Of a DNA stretch of 64,000 nt, positions 42,281 to 50,877 are shown piece by piece. Where the stretch lies: assembly GCF_014648635.1 (NCBI RefSeq), contig NZ_BMRM01000011.1, positions 186,001 through 250,000 on the forward strand, given 5' to 3'. This stretch comes from Streptomyces cinerochromogenes. Its GTDB lineage: Bacteria > Actinomycetota > Actinomycetes > Streptomycetales > Streptomycetaceae. The notes below the pieces were generated by a model. That model had not been told where the DNA came from. It made no database searches and saw only the letters and a list, made by a program, of their open reading frames with translations. The position numbers and the translations under genes were made by a program. The stretch's first letter is position 1. Each line of letters begins with the position of its first letter.

Positions 42281-44449
42281 TCAGCGCGGCAGGACGGCGC
42301 CGGCGCTGCGGTGGAGCATGAACTGGGGGCAGGTGAGGACGAACCGGGGCCGGGCCGTGTCGATGCCGAGCCGGCGCAGCTGCCCCGCGAGGGGTTCGGC
42401 CGCCGCGGTGTCCAGCCGCAGCCGGACGCCGCCGCCGGTGTGCAGCCGCAGCCTGCCGTGGGCCCGGACCAGGGTGCGGATCGTGCTCTCGCCCCGGCGG
42501 CCGTAGAGGATCCAGTCGGCCTCCGGGCAGCGCACGCCGCGCCCGAGGCGGGCGTCGACGGCCAGGCCGAGGTCCGGGGAGCGCACGCCGATCCGCCGGC
42601 CCGTCAGATCGGCCTCGGCGGTCACCCGGCGCGCGGGCTGGCCCCAGATCTCCTGGGCGACGACCCGGGCCTCCTCACTGGTGACGGCGAGGCAGAGCAC
42701 ATGGCGGCCGGTGCGCCTGAGGTCGACGCGGCGCAGCAGGTCCACGGCGGCGTCGTGGGGGCGGGGCCGCCACAGGTCGTCCACCAGCACGGACAGGGCG
42801 ATCTCGGTGTACGGGCCGATCGTGGTGCAGCGGTGCTCGTACAGCGACAGCACCGCCATGGCGCGGCGGCCGAGGCGGCTCGGTGTCATCCAGGTGACGT
42901 CGGGCAGCAGACCGCGGGCGGTGTCCGCGCCGACGGTGTAGCACAGGTGGGCGGCGGAGGAGTCGTAGTAGCGCACCGGTACGTCGATGGGGCCGGCGGT
43001 GGTGGGCACCGAGGTGGTGGGGAGGGTGAGGAAGGGGTAGCCCTCGGGCGGGTTGGCACGGTCCTTGAGCTGGTAGGCCTGCGTGCGCACGACGGGGCCG
43101 AGGTAGGGGGCGAGGGCCTCGTCGACGCGCTCGCGGGCCTCGGGGATCACTGTCTTGAGGTGCTCGATGTACTCGTGGAGCATGTGGCACAGCGGGAACT
43201 CGTGGGTGGGACCGGTGTAGTCGACCTCGTACCAGTGCGGATGCGGGTCGAACGCGGTGCCCGCGCCGCGGCCGTCGAGGACGGGCACGATGTCGTGCTG
43301 GTTGGTGATGCTGGCGACCCAGGTGCGCGGGTCGGCGGGCTTCTTGCTGTCGACCGGTGAGCCCACGGCGATGACGTGGGTGACCCGGTAGGTGCGGCAG
43401 AACTCCTCGTCCTGGGCGAGGTTCATCACCGCGATACCGCCCTCGCTGTGCCCGATCAGGGCGAGGTCGGCGCCGCGCGGGATGCCGTAGTCCTTCAGGG
43501 CGAGCAGGATCGACCGGGTGTACGGCGAGTCGGGCATGAACAGGTTGCGCCAGGCGCCGACGAAGTCCTGCGGGGAGTCGTTGCGGGGCCGGCCGGGCGC
43601 CATGCCGGGCGCCTGGAGGACGTAGCGGACGACACCGTCCGGGCCGCGCACGTTCTGCAGCAGGATCCGCCCGTCGGTGGAGAGCATCTCGATGTTCCGC
43701 AGGAAGCCGAGGAAGGACCCCTCCGGGGTGATGACCTGCCGCTCCTGGTCGGTCAGTTCGACGGCCTCGGCGGCGCCCTCGCCCTTGTCCAGGCCGGCGA
43801 GACGGGCGGCGCTGATGCCGTGCAGAGGGTCAGCGGACAGCTCCCGGCCGGTGGCCAGCGCCCAGCCGGTCTCGTCGTTCTTCGGGTCCTCGTCCAGCAG
43901 AGCGCGGATCGCGAGGAGTTCGGCCATCAGCGGGGCCAGCCCGGACAGGGCTCGCTGGGCGCCCTGGTCGCGGAAGAGGGCGCGCAGGGAGCGTACGGCC
44001 GCCAGGTCCTTGTCGGCGGTGACGGCCTCGGTCAGCCGGCGCATACCGGGATCGCGCACGAACTCGGGGTGGTCGACCAGCACAGCCGCGATCCGCAGCC
44101 GCAACGAGGTGACCGCCACCAGCGCGGCCAGGCTCTCCCGGCCCAGCACCTCCCCGGCGGTGCCGAGGACGTGCCCCACCCCCTTCGGTGCCGTGATCGC
44201 CGAACCGCCGAGGCCCTGCTTGTTCGTCAGGGCCCGCAGCAGCGCCCACCGGGCGGCGAGGCCGGTACGGGGACGGCGGCGCGCGGAGGCGGCCAGGGCC
44301 GGGGCGAACAGCGCGGTGCTGGTGCGCTCGGACACCGCGCGGATGCCCTCGGCGACGTCGACCACGTCCCGCGCGCACCGGCGCAGCAGTTCCCTGGCGT
44401 CCTGACCGTCCGGCGCGGGCCGTCCGGGTGCGGTGCCGTCCGCTCGCAT
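42281..44449 (-). CDS. Alpha/beta-hydrolase fused to acetoacetate-decarboxylase-like domain
   Basis: This 722-residue protein starts at an ATG with AGGGAGCG upstream. About the first 200 residues are helical with no known motif (possibly the partner surface for the WXG-like protein). Residues about 230-470 look like an alpha/beta hydrolase: LALIGHSEGGIAVM is the nucleophile elbow with Ser, NQHDIVPVLDG carries a likely catalytic Asp, and ...LCHMLHEY a likely His. From about 510 on, VPVRYYDSSAAHLCYTVGA, YTEIALSVLVDD and VAQEIWGQPARRV match the barrel of acetoacetate decarboxylase-like proteins. A lipase-like step in an acyl cluster is plausible; the C-terminal domain may be a binding rather than a catalytic unit. 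Confidence 0.82.
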   Translation of the reverse strand: MRADGTAPGRPAPDGQDARELLRRCARDVVDVAEGIRAVSERTSTALFAPALAASARRRPRTGLAARWALLRALTNKQGLGGSAITAPKGVGHVLGTAGEVLGRESLAALVAVTSLRLRIAAVLVDHPEFVRDPGMRRLTEAVTADKDLAAVRSLRALFRDQGAQRALSGLAPLMAELLAIRALLDEDPKNDETGWALATGRELSADPLHGISAARLAGLDKGEGAAEAVELTDQERQVITPEGSFLGFLRNIEMLSTDGRILLQNVRGPDGVVRYVLQAPGMAPGRPRNDSPQDFVGAWRNLFMPDSPYTRSILLALKDYGIPRGADLALIGHSEGGIAVMNLAQDEEFCRTYRVTHVIAVGSPVDSKKPADPRTWVASITNQHDIVPVLDGRGAGTAFDPHPHWYEVDYTGPTHEFPLCHMLHEYIEHLKTVIPEARERVDEALAPYLGPVVRTQAYQLKDRANPPEGYPFLTLPTTSVPTTAGPIDVPVRYYDSSAAHLCYTVGADTARGLLPDVTWMTPSRLGRRAMAVLSLYEHRCTTIGPYTEIALSVLVDDLWRPRPHDAAVDLLRRVDLRRTGRHVLCLAVTSEEARVVAQEIWGQPARRVTAEADLTGRRIGVRSPDLGLAVDARLGRGVRCPEADWILYGRRGESTIRTLVRAHGRLRLHTGGGVRLRLDTAAAEPLAGQLRRLGIDTARPRFVLTCPQFMLHRSAGAVLPR

Positions 44450-44678
44450 CCGACGCTCCCTGGGTTCGACGACATGGGGCGGGGCCGCGCCCGAGGCGGC
44501 GGCCTCGGTCCCATGGTCGGCCAGGGGGATCGCTCCCGCACCTTCATCCATCCAGGTAGAGCATGCCGCCGGGTGCCGTACCGCCCGCCGAGCCTGGGCC
44601 CGACGGGCATATGGCTGCCACATAATCGCCGCACATGACCCCCTGTACCGCCCCGCCCCGCCCCGCGGGGGGCGCACC

Positions 44679-45671
44679 GTGACCCTGTCTTCCGAACACC
44701 CGGAGGGCCTGCGCGCCCCGCTCCCCGACACCGTCCCGGTCAGCCTGCCGCTGCGCACCGGCACCCTGCTCACGATCGTGGTCGGCCCGCTGGCCGCGCT
44801 GGCCCTGGTCCTGCCCGTCGCCCTGGCCGGCGGCTGGGGGCCGCGCTGGTACGACGGTGCCCTGGGCGCCGGGATGTACGCGCTGTCGATCATGGGCATC
44901 ACCGCCGGCTACCACCGGCACTTCACCCATCTGTCGTTCAAGGCGAAACGACCGCTCCGGTTCGCCCTCGGTGTCGCGGGCGGTTTCGCCATGGAGGGCC
45001 CGGTGACCCTGTGGGTGGCCGAGCACCGGCGCCATCACCAGTACGCGGACCGGGAGGGCGACCCGCACTCGCCGTGGAAGTACGGCACCACCCGGCGGGC
45101 GCTGCTCAAGGGGCTGTGGCACGCCCAGGTCGGCTGGTTCTCCTCACCGGTCCGCTCCCACTACCCGCGCTACGCGCCGGACATGCTCGCCGACCCGGAC
45201 GTACGCCGCCTGGACCGCTGGTACCCGCTGACCATCGCCGTCTCCCTGGGGCTGCCGCCGGCCCTGGTCCTCGCGGTCACCCAGGACACGCGGTCCGCGC
45301 TGGTCACCTTCTTCTGGGCGAGCCTCGTCCGGTACGCCGTCGTCCACCATGTCACCTGGTCGGTCAACTCCGTGGCCCACGCCTTCGGTCCACGCCACTA
45401 CGCCACCCGGGACCAGTCCCGGGACGTGCCGTGGGTGGCCATGCTGACCTTCGGAGAGGGCTGGCACAACCTCCACCACGCCGACCCCCTCAGCGCCCGG
45501 CACGGCGGACTGCGCGGCCAGCCGGACCTCACGGCATGGCTGATCGCCCGGTTCGAACGGCGGGGCTGGGCCTACGACGTACGGTGGCCCGACGAGCGGC
45601 GGATCACCGCCCGGCTGCGCCCGGAGGCGGCCGGCCGGCGAGTGCCGCATCCTCAACTGCCCGTGAAGTAG
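44679..45671 (+). CDS. Second membrane acyl desaturase
   Basis: This 330-residue paralogue of the desaturase at 35607-36542 has His boxes HRHFTH, HRRHH and HNLHH, plus VHHVTWSVNS. The two share long identical blocks (for example HRHFTH, the GDPHSPW stretch and WAYDVRWPD near the end). The GTG at 44679 is the only start near the first hydrophobic helix; its ribosome site is a weak G-run. The last 19 bases overlap the DUF4239 gene on the other strand. The two desaturases could act at different positions or on different carriers. Confidence 0.93.
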   Translation: MTLSSEHPEGLRAPLPDTVPVSLPLRTGTLLTIVVGPLAALALVLPVALAGGWGPRWYDGALGAGMYALSIMGITAGYHRHFTHLSFKAKRPLRFALGVAGGFAMEGPVTLWVAEHRRHHQYADREGDPHSPWKYGTTRRALLKGLWHAQVGWFSSPVRSHYPRYAPDMLADPDVRRLDRWYPLTIAVSLGLPPALVLAVTQDTRSALVTFFWASLVRYAVVHHVTWSVNSVAHAFGPRHYATRDQSRDVPWVAMLTFGEGWHNLHHADPLSARHGGLRGQPDLTAWLIARFERRGWAYDVRWPDERRITARLRPEAAGRRVPHPQLPVK

Positions 45672-46402
45672 CGGGTGAACGGGGAGGGGTCGACGGCGAA
45701 CATGCCGTTGAAGGGCTCGTTCAGCTGGTAGACCAGCAGCACGGTGAAGGTGATGAGCGCGCTCAGGCCCATCACCATCACCATGTGCGTGAAGCTCCGG
45801 CGCACCCCGAACATGAACATGAAGGTCACCGTGAGCACCCCGCCGACGATGAGCCCGAACCACAGCACGGGTGACAGGGTGTCGGCCACGTCCGCCTCCC
45901 GGCCGCGCCGGGCGTCGTCCAGCACGCTGAGCTGGGCCAGGGTCTCCTGGAGCGTGGCCTGCTGGGCCGGGGTGGCGTCGGCGGGCACCTGGCCGGCCGC
46001 CCGGAGGTCGTTCAGCAGCTCCCAGCCACGCCGGCCCGGCGGCCGGCCCACCGCCATCGCGGGCCACTCCGCGGACACCACATGGTGCACGTACGCGTCG
46101 ACGGCCCCCCGGGTCCGTTCCCCCTCCAACGCCGGCAGCCCCGCGGACAGCAACCGGATCTGGTGTGCGGCGCTCGCCTCCGCCTGCACATGGCCCACCG
46201 CGCCGGACCGGGTCTCCCACACGGACACCATCGACAGACCGAGGACGAGCGCGTAGAGCACGCCGACCATCATGGAGATGTACTCGGCGACGTCCTCGCG
46301 GGGTTCCTCGTCCGGGGCGGGCGGCCAGTAGTGGTGCCGGATCACCACGATGCCCGCGGTGACCACGGCGATCCCCAGAACCACGGCGAAGGTCTCGATC
46401 AT
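45653..46402 (-). CDS. DUF4239 (bestrophin-like) membrane protein
   Basis: This 249-residue protein has four hydrophobic segments: AVVLGIAVVTAGIVVIR, ISMMVGVLYALVLGLSMV, WFGLIVGGVLTVTFMFMF and MGLSALITFTVLLVYQL. The soluble middle domain and the motif EYISMMVGVLYALVLGL are those of DUF4239, a family distantly related to bestrophin channels. No function is established. It is convergent with, and overlaps, the second desaturase gene. Confidence 0.88.
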   Translation of the reverse strand: MIETFAVVLGIAVVTAGIVVIRHHYWPPAPDEEPREDVAEYISMMVGVLYALVLGLSMVSVWETRSGAVGHVQAEASAAHQIRLLSAGLPALEGERTRGAVDAYVHHVVSAEWPAMAVGRPPGRRGWELLNDLRAAGQVPADATPAQQATLQETLAQLSVLDDARRGREADVADTLSPVLWFGLIVGGVLTVTFMFMFGVRRSFTHMVMVMGLSALITFTVLLVYQLNEPFNGMFAVDPSPFTRYFTGS

Positions 46403-46441
46403 CGGGTGCGTCTCCTGTCGTCTCGGTGTCTCCCCCGCCGC

Positions 46442-48640
46442 CTACCTGCCGATGCGCCGCGAGCCGAGGAGGACGGCGGCGAGGACGGCCGGGATCAGCA
46501 GCAGGAACAGCACGACGAGCAGCCCGAGCCCCGTCGGACCACCGCCGGGGCGGATGAAGCGGGACATGATGGAGGGGGTGCGGGGGTGCGGGGAAGCGGT
46601 GCGGGGGGAGGCGGTGCCGGGGGGTGAGGTGGTGGAGGGGGACGAGGTGGAGGGGGGCCAGGTGGTGGGGGGTGTGGTCGGGGGGCCGCTCGGCGTGGTG
46701 GACCTGCCTCCGGTGGACTGGCCTTGAGTGGCTTCGCCCTGGGTGTTCCGGCCTGGAGTCGTCTGCCCCTGACCGGACTGGCCCTGGGTGGCCTGACCTT
46801 GGGTGGCCTGACCTTGGGTGGCCTGACCTTGGGTGGCCTGGCCTTGGGTGGCCTGGCCACCCGCCGACTGACCTCCGGTCGCTCCGCCGCCGGTCACCGC
46901 GCCTCCGGTGGTCCCGCCCGGGCCGGCGGCGCCTGCGGCCGCACCGGCGGCAGCACCAGCGGCGGCCGCCGCGCCGCCTGCGGCAGCCGCTGCTCCTCCT
47001 CCTGCGGCTGCGGCTCCTCCCCCGGCTGCCGCACCCGCGGCCGCCGCGGCACCCGCCCCAGCCGCCGCACCGGCACCGGCTGCCGCTCCTCCGGCTGCCG
47101 CACCGGCACCCGCCGCCGCTCCCCCAGTCGCAGCACCCGCACCGGCACCCGCCGCCGCTCCCCCGGCTGCCGCACCGGCACCTGCGCCCGCGCCGGCGAC
47201 CGCGCCGACGCCCGCCGCGGCACCTGCTCCGGCAGCCGCGCCGGCACCAGCGGCCCCACCAGCGCCTGCCCCGGCGCCCGCGGCCCCTGCCGCCCCGGCA
47301 CCGGCACCACCGCCGGCGGCACCGGCAGCTGCACCACCACCGCCGGCGGCACCCACGCCTGCTCCGGCACCCGCACCCACGCCTGCACCCGCACCCACGC
47401 CCACGCCCGCTCCAACACCGGCACCGGCACCCGCACCCGCCGCCACCCCGACCCCCGCACCCACGCCCGCTCCAGCACCGGCGGCTGCACCGGCAGCCGC
47501 GCCGGGAGCCGCCGCCCCCGGGGCAGGAACAGGCAGCCCGGGCAGGGGCGCACCCGTACCCGCCGGAGGCAGCGGCGGGGGCGGGGGGAACACGACTCCG
47601 GGGGGCACCGGCAGGACCGGGGGCGCGGGGGGAGGCGCGGGGGCCGGGGGTGGGACCGGCGCGGGGGCGGCAGGGGGCGGGGGCAGCACGGGAGGGGGGA
47701 AAGGAGGCGGGACGGGAAGGGGGGCGGGGGTCGGGGCGGGGGGCGGTGGTACGGGGGGCGGGGCCGGAGGCGGTGGCAGGGGTGGTGGTGGCTCGTGCAG
47801 CGTGAACTCACCGGTCGCCTCGGCCTTGAGCCGCGGCGGTGGTTCCAGGCAGCCGTCCGGCAGGAGGGTGCTGGTCCGGTCGCTTCCCGTCACGTGCCCC
47901 TCGCTGAGGTACCACCCCGGGGGCCGCTCGACGGTCGCCACGCACCGCGCCGTACCACCCGGTTCCAGGCTCGGGACGGTGTCACCGCCCGCCGGGCAGA
48001 CGATGAGGGGCGGCTGGAGGACGGGGTCGGCGAGGCGGAGGCCGAACACCGTGCGGTTGCCGGTGTTGGTCACGTCGTAGAAGACGGTGGCACGGCCGGG
48101 CGCCAGGACCGGGCCCGGCACTCCGGTGGTGGTCGTCACCGTCTCGGCCAGGGCCAGTTCGCCGCCGACGCCGGCGTACCCGGAGCGGGCGGCCGCCCGG
48201 GACTCCACGCCGAGGGACGGTACGCGGCCGACGGCGGTGACGTCGGCGACCCAGATGCCCGGGCGGGCGGTGGCACGGGCGGTGCAGGTCGCCGAGTCGA
48301 GGCCGCGGAGCATCGGAAGGTGATCGCCGCCGCCGGGGCAGCGGATGTCGGCGTCCGGGAGCCCGGGGTCGCTCACCTCCACGTCGTACAGGTCGGCCCC
48401 GGTGCGGTTGATCAGGCGGTACGTCTTCACCAGCGGGCGGCCGACGCGAACACCGGGGTCGGTCGCCTCGGTGCCCGGTCTGTCGTCGACGGCGACCTGG
48501 AGGGCGAGGCCCTGGCTTCCCGCGCCGTCGGCGACGGCCCGCTGCGCAGGTGTGCCGTACACGGCCATGAGCAGCGGCAGCACGACGGGAAGCCGTGTCC
48601 CGAGGGCCTGTCGGCACCTCCCTAAATGCCCTATTAACAC
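46442..48640 (-). CDS. Secreted DUF11 / silk-like Gly-Ala repeat surface protein
   Basis: The protein has about 730 residues. The N terminus holds a signal-like helix (RLPVVLPLLMAVYGTPAQRAVA). Two DUF11-type Ig-like domains follow, each with a CPGGG/CPAGG turn and an xTCTA/ARCVA strand. Then come a proline-rich spacer and nearly 200 residues of Gly/Ala repeats (AGAGAGVGAG type) that resemble silk or mycobacterial PE_PGRS tracts. After them sit ATQGQ pentapeptides, a Thr/Ser/Pro stretch and a C-terminal membrane helix (LLVVLFLLLIPAVLAAVLLG) with Arg end. It is probably a wall-spanning or adhesive protein. The start is unsure: I give GTG 48640, which has no ribosome site and would include two TTA codons; later starts are possible. 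Confidence 0.75.
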   Translation of the reverse strand: MLIGHLGRCRQALGTRLPVVLPLLMAVYGTPAQRAVADGAGSQGLALQVAVDDRPGTEATDPGVRVGRPLVKTYRLINRTGADLYDVEVSDPGLPDADIRCPGGGDHLPMLRGLDSATCTARATARPGIWVADVTAVGRVPSLGVESRAAARSGYAGVGGELALAETVTTTTGVPGPVLAPGRATVFYDVTNTGNRTVFGLRLADPVLQPPLIVCPAGGDTVPSLEPGGTARCVATVERPPGWYLSEGHVTGSDRTSTLLPDGCLEPPPRLKAEATGEFTLHEPPPPLPPPPAPPPVPPPPAPTPAPLPVPPPFPPPVLPPPPAAPAPVPPPAPAPPPAPPVLPVPPGVVFPPPPPLPPAGTGAPLPGLPVPAPGAAAPGAAAGAAAGAGAGVGAGVGVAAGAGAGAGVGAGVGVGAGAGVGAGAGAGVGAAGGGGAAAGAAGGGAGAGAAGAAGAGAGAGGAAGAGAAAGAGAAAGVGAVAGAGAGAGAAAGGAAAGAGAGAATGGAAAGAGAAAGGAAAGAGAAAGAGAAAAAGAAAGGGAAAAGGGAAAAAGGAAAAAGAAAGAAAGAAGPGGTTGGAVTGGGATGGQSAGGQATQGQATQGQATQGQATQGQATQGQSGQGQTTPGRNTQGEATQGQSTGGRSTTPSGPPTTPPTTWPPSTSSPSTTSPPGTASPRTASPHPRTPSIMSRFIRPGGGPTGLGLLVVLFLLLIPAVLAAVLLGSRRIGR
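46781..46858 (-). repeat. 15-bp tandem repeat encoding ATQGQ
   Basis: Five nearly identical copies of CCTGACCTTGGGTGG lie inside the surface-protein gene and encode (ATQGQ)n. The identity at third positions suggests recent expansion. Confidence 0.85.
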
Positions 48641-48660
48641 GTAAAACGTACTAACAGAGG
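48618..48660. promoter_or_regulatory. AT-rich island at the start of the surface-protein gene
   Basis: A patch of about 40 bases (CTAAATGCCCTATTAACACG and on to ACTAACAG) is far richer in A/T than anything near it. It contains ACGTAAAACGT, a palindrome-like element. It probably holds the promoter; whether translation starts within it is unclear. Confidence 0.5.
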
Positions 48661-48779
48661 GGTCTACGGGTGGGCTCCGGCCCACGCCGGTCACCGGGCA
48701 CGACCGCACGAAGATCACCCCGGTGGCCGCGCGACGCGCACCGGCGCCTCACGGGCCGCGCCGCGGACACCCGGGCCGG

Positions 48780-49238
48780 TCAGACGCCGGGCATCAGGCC
48801 CGCCGCGATCGTGGCCCCCAGTTCCCAGCAGGCCTGGGTGCCGGCCTTGCCCGGGTCGCCGGTGACGGTCACCGGCTCGGCCGCGCGACGCCAGCCGAGG
48901 CCGGTGGTGACGGTCTCGACGGCGCGGACGGCTCCGGTGACGTCGTTGCCGCCGTGGACCCAGAAGCCGAACGGGCGGCCCCGGGTCTCGTCCAGGCAGG
49001 GGTAGTAGATCTGGTCGAAGAAATGCTTGAGGGCGCCCGACATGTAGCCCAGGTTGGCAGGGGTGCCGAGCAGGTAGCCGTCGGCTTCGAGCACGTCGGA
49101 GGCGGTGGCGGACAGGGCCGCCCGGCGTACGACGCGGACGCCCTCGATCTCCGGTGTCGTGGCACCGGACACGACCGCTTCGAACAGCGCCTGGCAGTGG
49201 GGCGAGGGGGTGTGATGGACGATCAGCAGGGTAGGCAC
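48780..49238 (-). CDS. Flavodoxin-like NAD(P)H-dependent reductase
   Basis: This 152-residue flavodoxin-fold protein begins PTLLIVHHTPSPHCQALFEAV (FMN phosphate loop). ADGYLLGTPANLGYMSGALK is the second FMN-contacting segment seen in NADPH:FMN/quinone reductases, and FGFWVHGGNDVTGA the third. The GTG at 49238 gives the family start. It is probably a cytoplasmic quinone or flavin reductase. No partner is adjacent; the methyltransferase is divergent. Confidence 0.87.
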   Translation of the reverse strand: MPTLLIVHHTPSPHCQALFEAVVSGATTPEIEGVRVVRRAALSATASDVLEADGYLLGTPANLGYMSGALKHFFDQIYYPCLDETRGRPFGFWVHGGNDVTGAVRAVETVTTGLGWRRAAEPVTVTGDPGKAGTQACWELGATIAAGLMPGV

Positions 49239-49330
49239 ATGCGGCACCCTGCCGTGCGTCCACGGCCCGTGGCAAACGTCGCCGCGGCGCGCGTCGGGCG
49301 AGTGCCGGGGACGACGGGAGGAGCCGCCGT

Positions 49331-49423
49331 GACCGAAAGTCGCCGTGACCGGAAGTCGCCGTGACCGTGAAGCCTCCCTGATCGAGGAGGCACCGTGACC
49401 GAGGAGGCACCGTGACCGAGGAG
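49331..49423 (+). repeat. Short direct repeats with tandem ribosome site/start units
   Basis: CGCCGTGACCGRAAGT-like 16-bp units lie at about 49327-49372. CGAGGAGGCACCGTGAC then occurs twice, at about 49383-49399 and 49400-49416. Each of the last two carries its own GAGGAGG and GTG. The first GTG (49395) reads six codons, and its TGA overlaps the GTG of the methyltransferase gene. Confidence 0.7.
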
Positions 49424-50053
49424 GACGGCCGGGTACCGGCCGCCGTGGTGTTCGACGCGCTGGGGCCGGCGTACGAGCGGGCGTTCGCCGGCTCCGCACC
49501 GCACCGGGCGTCGCTGGACCGGCTGCTGGAACTGCTGGCGCCGGGCAGCCGGGTGCTGGACGTGGGCAGCGGGACGGGACGGCCGACCGCGCAGACCCTC
49601 GCCGCGGCCGGTCACCGGGTGCTGGGCCTCGACGTCTCACCGGTCATGGTCGACCTGGCCGCCCGGCAGGTCCCGGACGCCGAGTTCCGGCTCGCCGACA
49701 TCCGGGACACACCGTTGCCGGACGCGTCGTTCGACGCCGTATGCGCCTACTTCTCGCTGCTGCAGATGACCCGCGCCGAGCAGACCGCGGTCGTGGCCAG
49801 GCTGGCGCGCGCGGTACGGCCCGGCGGTCTGGTCGCGCTGGCCACCGTGCCGTTGGACGTGGAGGACGTCGAGGCCGTCTTCATGGGGCAGCCGGTACGG
49901 GTGACGAGCTTCGCCGCGGAGGCGTTCACCGGGCTGGTGACCGGCGCGGGCCTGACGGTGCTGTCCGAGCAGCACGAGGTGTTCACCCCGGCCCACCCCG
50001 ATGCCGTACCCGAGCCGCACCTGTTCCTGCTCGCCCGGCGCGGAGCGCAGTGA
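49412..50053 (+). CDS. Class I SAM-dependent methyltransferase
   Basis: This 213-residue Rossmann-fold methyltransferase has motif I VLDVGSGTGRPTAQTL and motif II LGLDVSPVMVDLA with the ribose-binding Asp. It also has RLADIRDTPLPDASFDAV and motif III ARAVRPGGLVALATVP, the Methyltransf_11/25 pattern. The GTG at 49412 is preceded by GAGGAGG and overlaps the stop of a six-codon upstream frame that has its own ribosome site, so initiation may be coupled. The substrate is unknown. Confidence 0.92.
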   Translation: MTEEDGRVPAAVVFDALGPAYERAFAGSAPHRASLDRLLELLAPGSRVLDVGSGTGRPTAQTLAAAGHRVLGLDVSPVMVDLAARQVPDAEFRLADIRDTPLPDASFDAVCAYFSLLQMTRAEQTAVVARLARAVRPGGLVALATVPLDVEDVEAVFMGQPVRVTSFAAEAFTGLVTGAGLTVLSEQHEVFTPAHPDAVPEPHLFLLARRGAQ

Positions 50054-50138
50054 CCCGCGACCGGTGAGCCCCCTTGCCGTTCGGTGCTGTCGGTGCCCTC
50101 GGTTACAGTGGCCGCTCCGCAGCGAAGGGGAGGCGACA

Positions 50139-50852
50139 GTGCAGGTCAGAGTGGGGATCGTCGGGAGCCGGGTGATCGCCGCGGCGGCGCTCGCGGCGCT
50201 GCTCGGCGGCTGCGCGGGGTCGACTGACGGCGACGGCGGGAAGTCCGCGAGCCCGTCGGCGAGCGCCAGGGGCACGGCGGCCGGGGGCACCGGAGCGAAG
50301 GGGACGGCGGCGGCCCGCGGCGGCACGATCGGCACGGCCGGTTCGGCCTGCGAACTGCCCGTCAGCTTCGCCCTCGCCAAGGACTGGAAGGCCAAGTCGA
50401 TCGACGCCGAGAAGGACCTGGCCAAGGCGTCGAAGGGGGAGGACGGCGACCTGAGCGGGGCGCTCGCCGACACCATCCTGCGACAGGGGCCGGTCACCGC
50501 GGCCTGCGAGATCGACGCCAAGCCGGCCGGCAACATCGGCTTCCTGCGCGTGTGGACCGGCAAGCCCGGCGACGCGGACGCGGACGGCGCGCTGCGCGCG
50601 TTCGTCGCCGCCGAGGACAACGTCAGCAAGGAGAAGTACCACTCCTTCAGGACCGGCGGCGGTCTCGACGCCGTCGAGGTGGAGTACCTCTACACGAGCA
50701 AGCTCCTGGAGGAGACGAAGAAGGAGAGCGCCTTCGCGGTCAGCACGCCCGCGGGCCCCGTCGTCCTCCACCTCGGCGGCATGGACACCGAGGAACACGA
50801 GGAGATGCGGCCCGCGTACGACCTCGCCAAGCAGACACTGGAACTCGCCTGA
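50139..50852 (+). CDS. Lipoprotein of unknown function
   Basis: This 237-residue protein starts at a GTG after AAGGGGAGG. The lipobox ALLGGC places the lipid-modified Cys near residue 25. A Ser/Gly/Ala spacer follows, then a domain beginning ACELPVSFALAKDWKAKSI, which resembles the small lipoproteins of Streptomyces that share the pattern LPxxF..A..WK. It is likely anchored on the outer face of the membrane. I recognise no catalytic residues. Confidence 0.85.
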   Translation: MQVRVGIVGSRVIAAAALAALLGGCAGSTDGDGGKSASPSASARGTAAGGTGAKGTAAARGGTIGTAGSACELPVSFALAKDWKAKSIDAEKDLAKASKGEDGDLSGALADTILRQGPVTAACEIDAKPAGNIGFLRVWTGKPGDADADGALRAFVAAEDNVSKEKYHSFRTGGGLDAVEVEYLYTSKLLEETKKESAFAVSTPAGPVVLHLGGMDTEEHEEMRPAYDLAKQTLELA

Positions 50853-50877
50853 GACCCGCCGGCCGCGCCCCGCTCGC

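Noticed and set aside
46624..48625. Plus-strand frames through the Gly/Ala region
   Set aside because: The repeat opens all frames. Only the minus-strand reading has signal helix, DUF11 domains and a terminal membrane helix.
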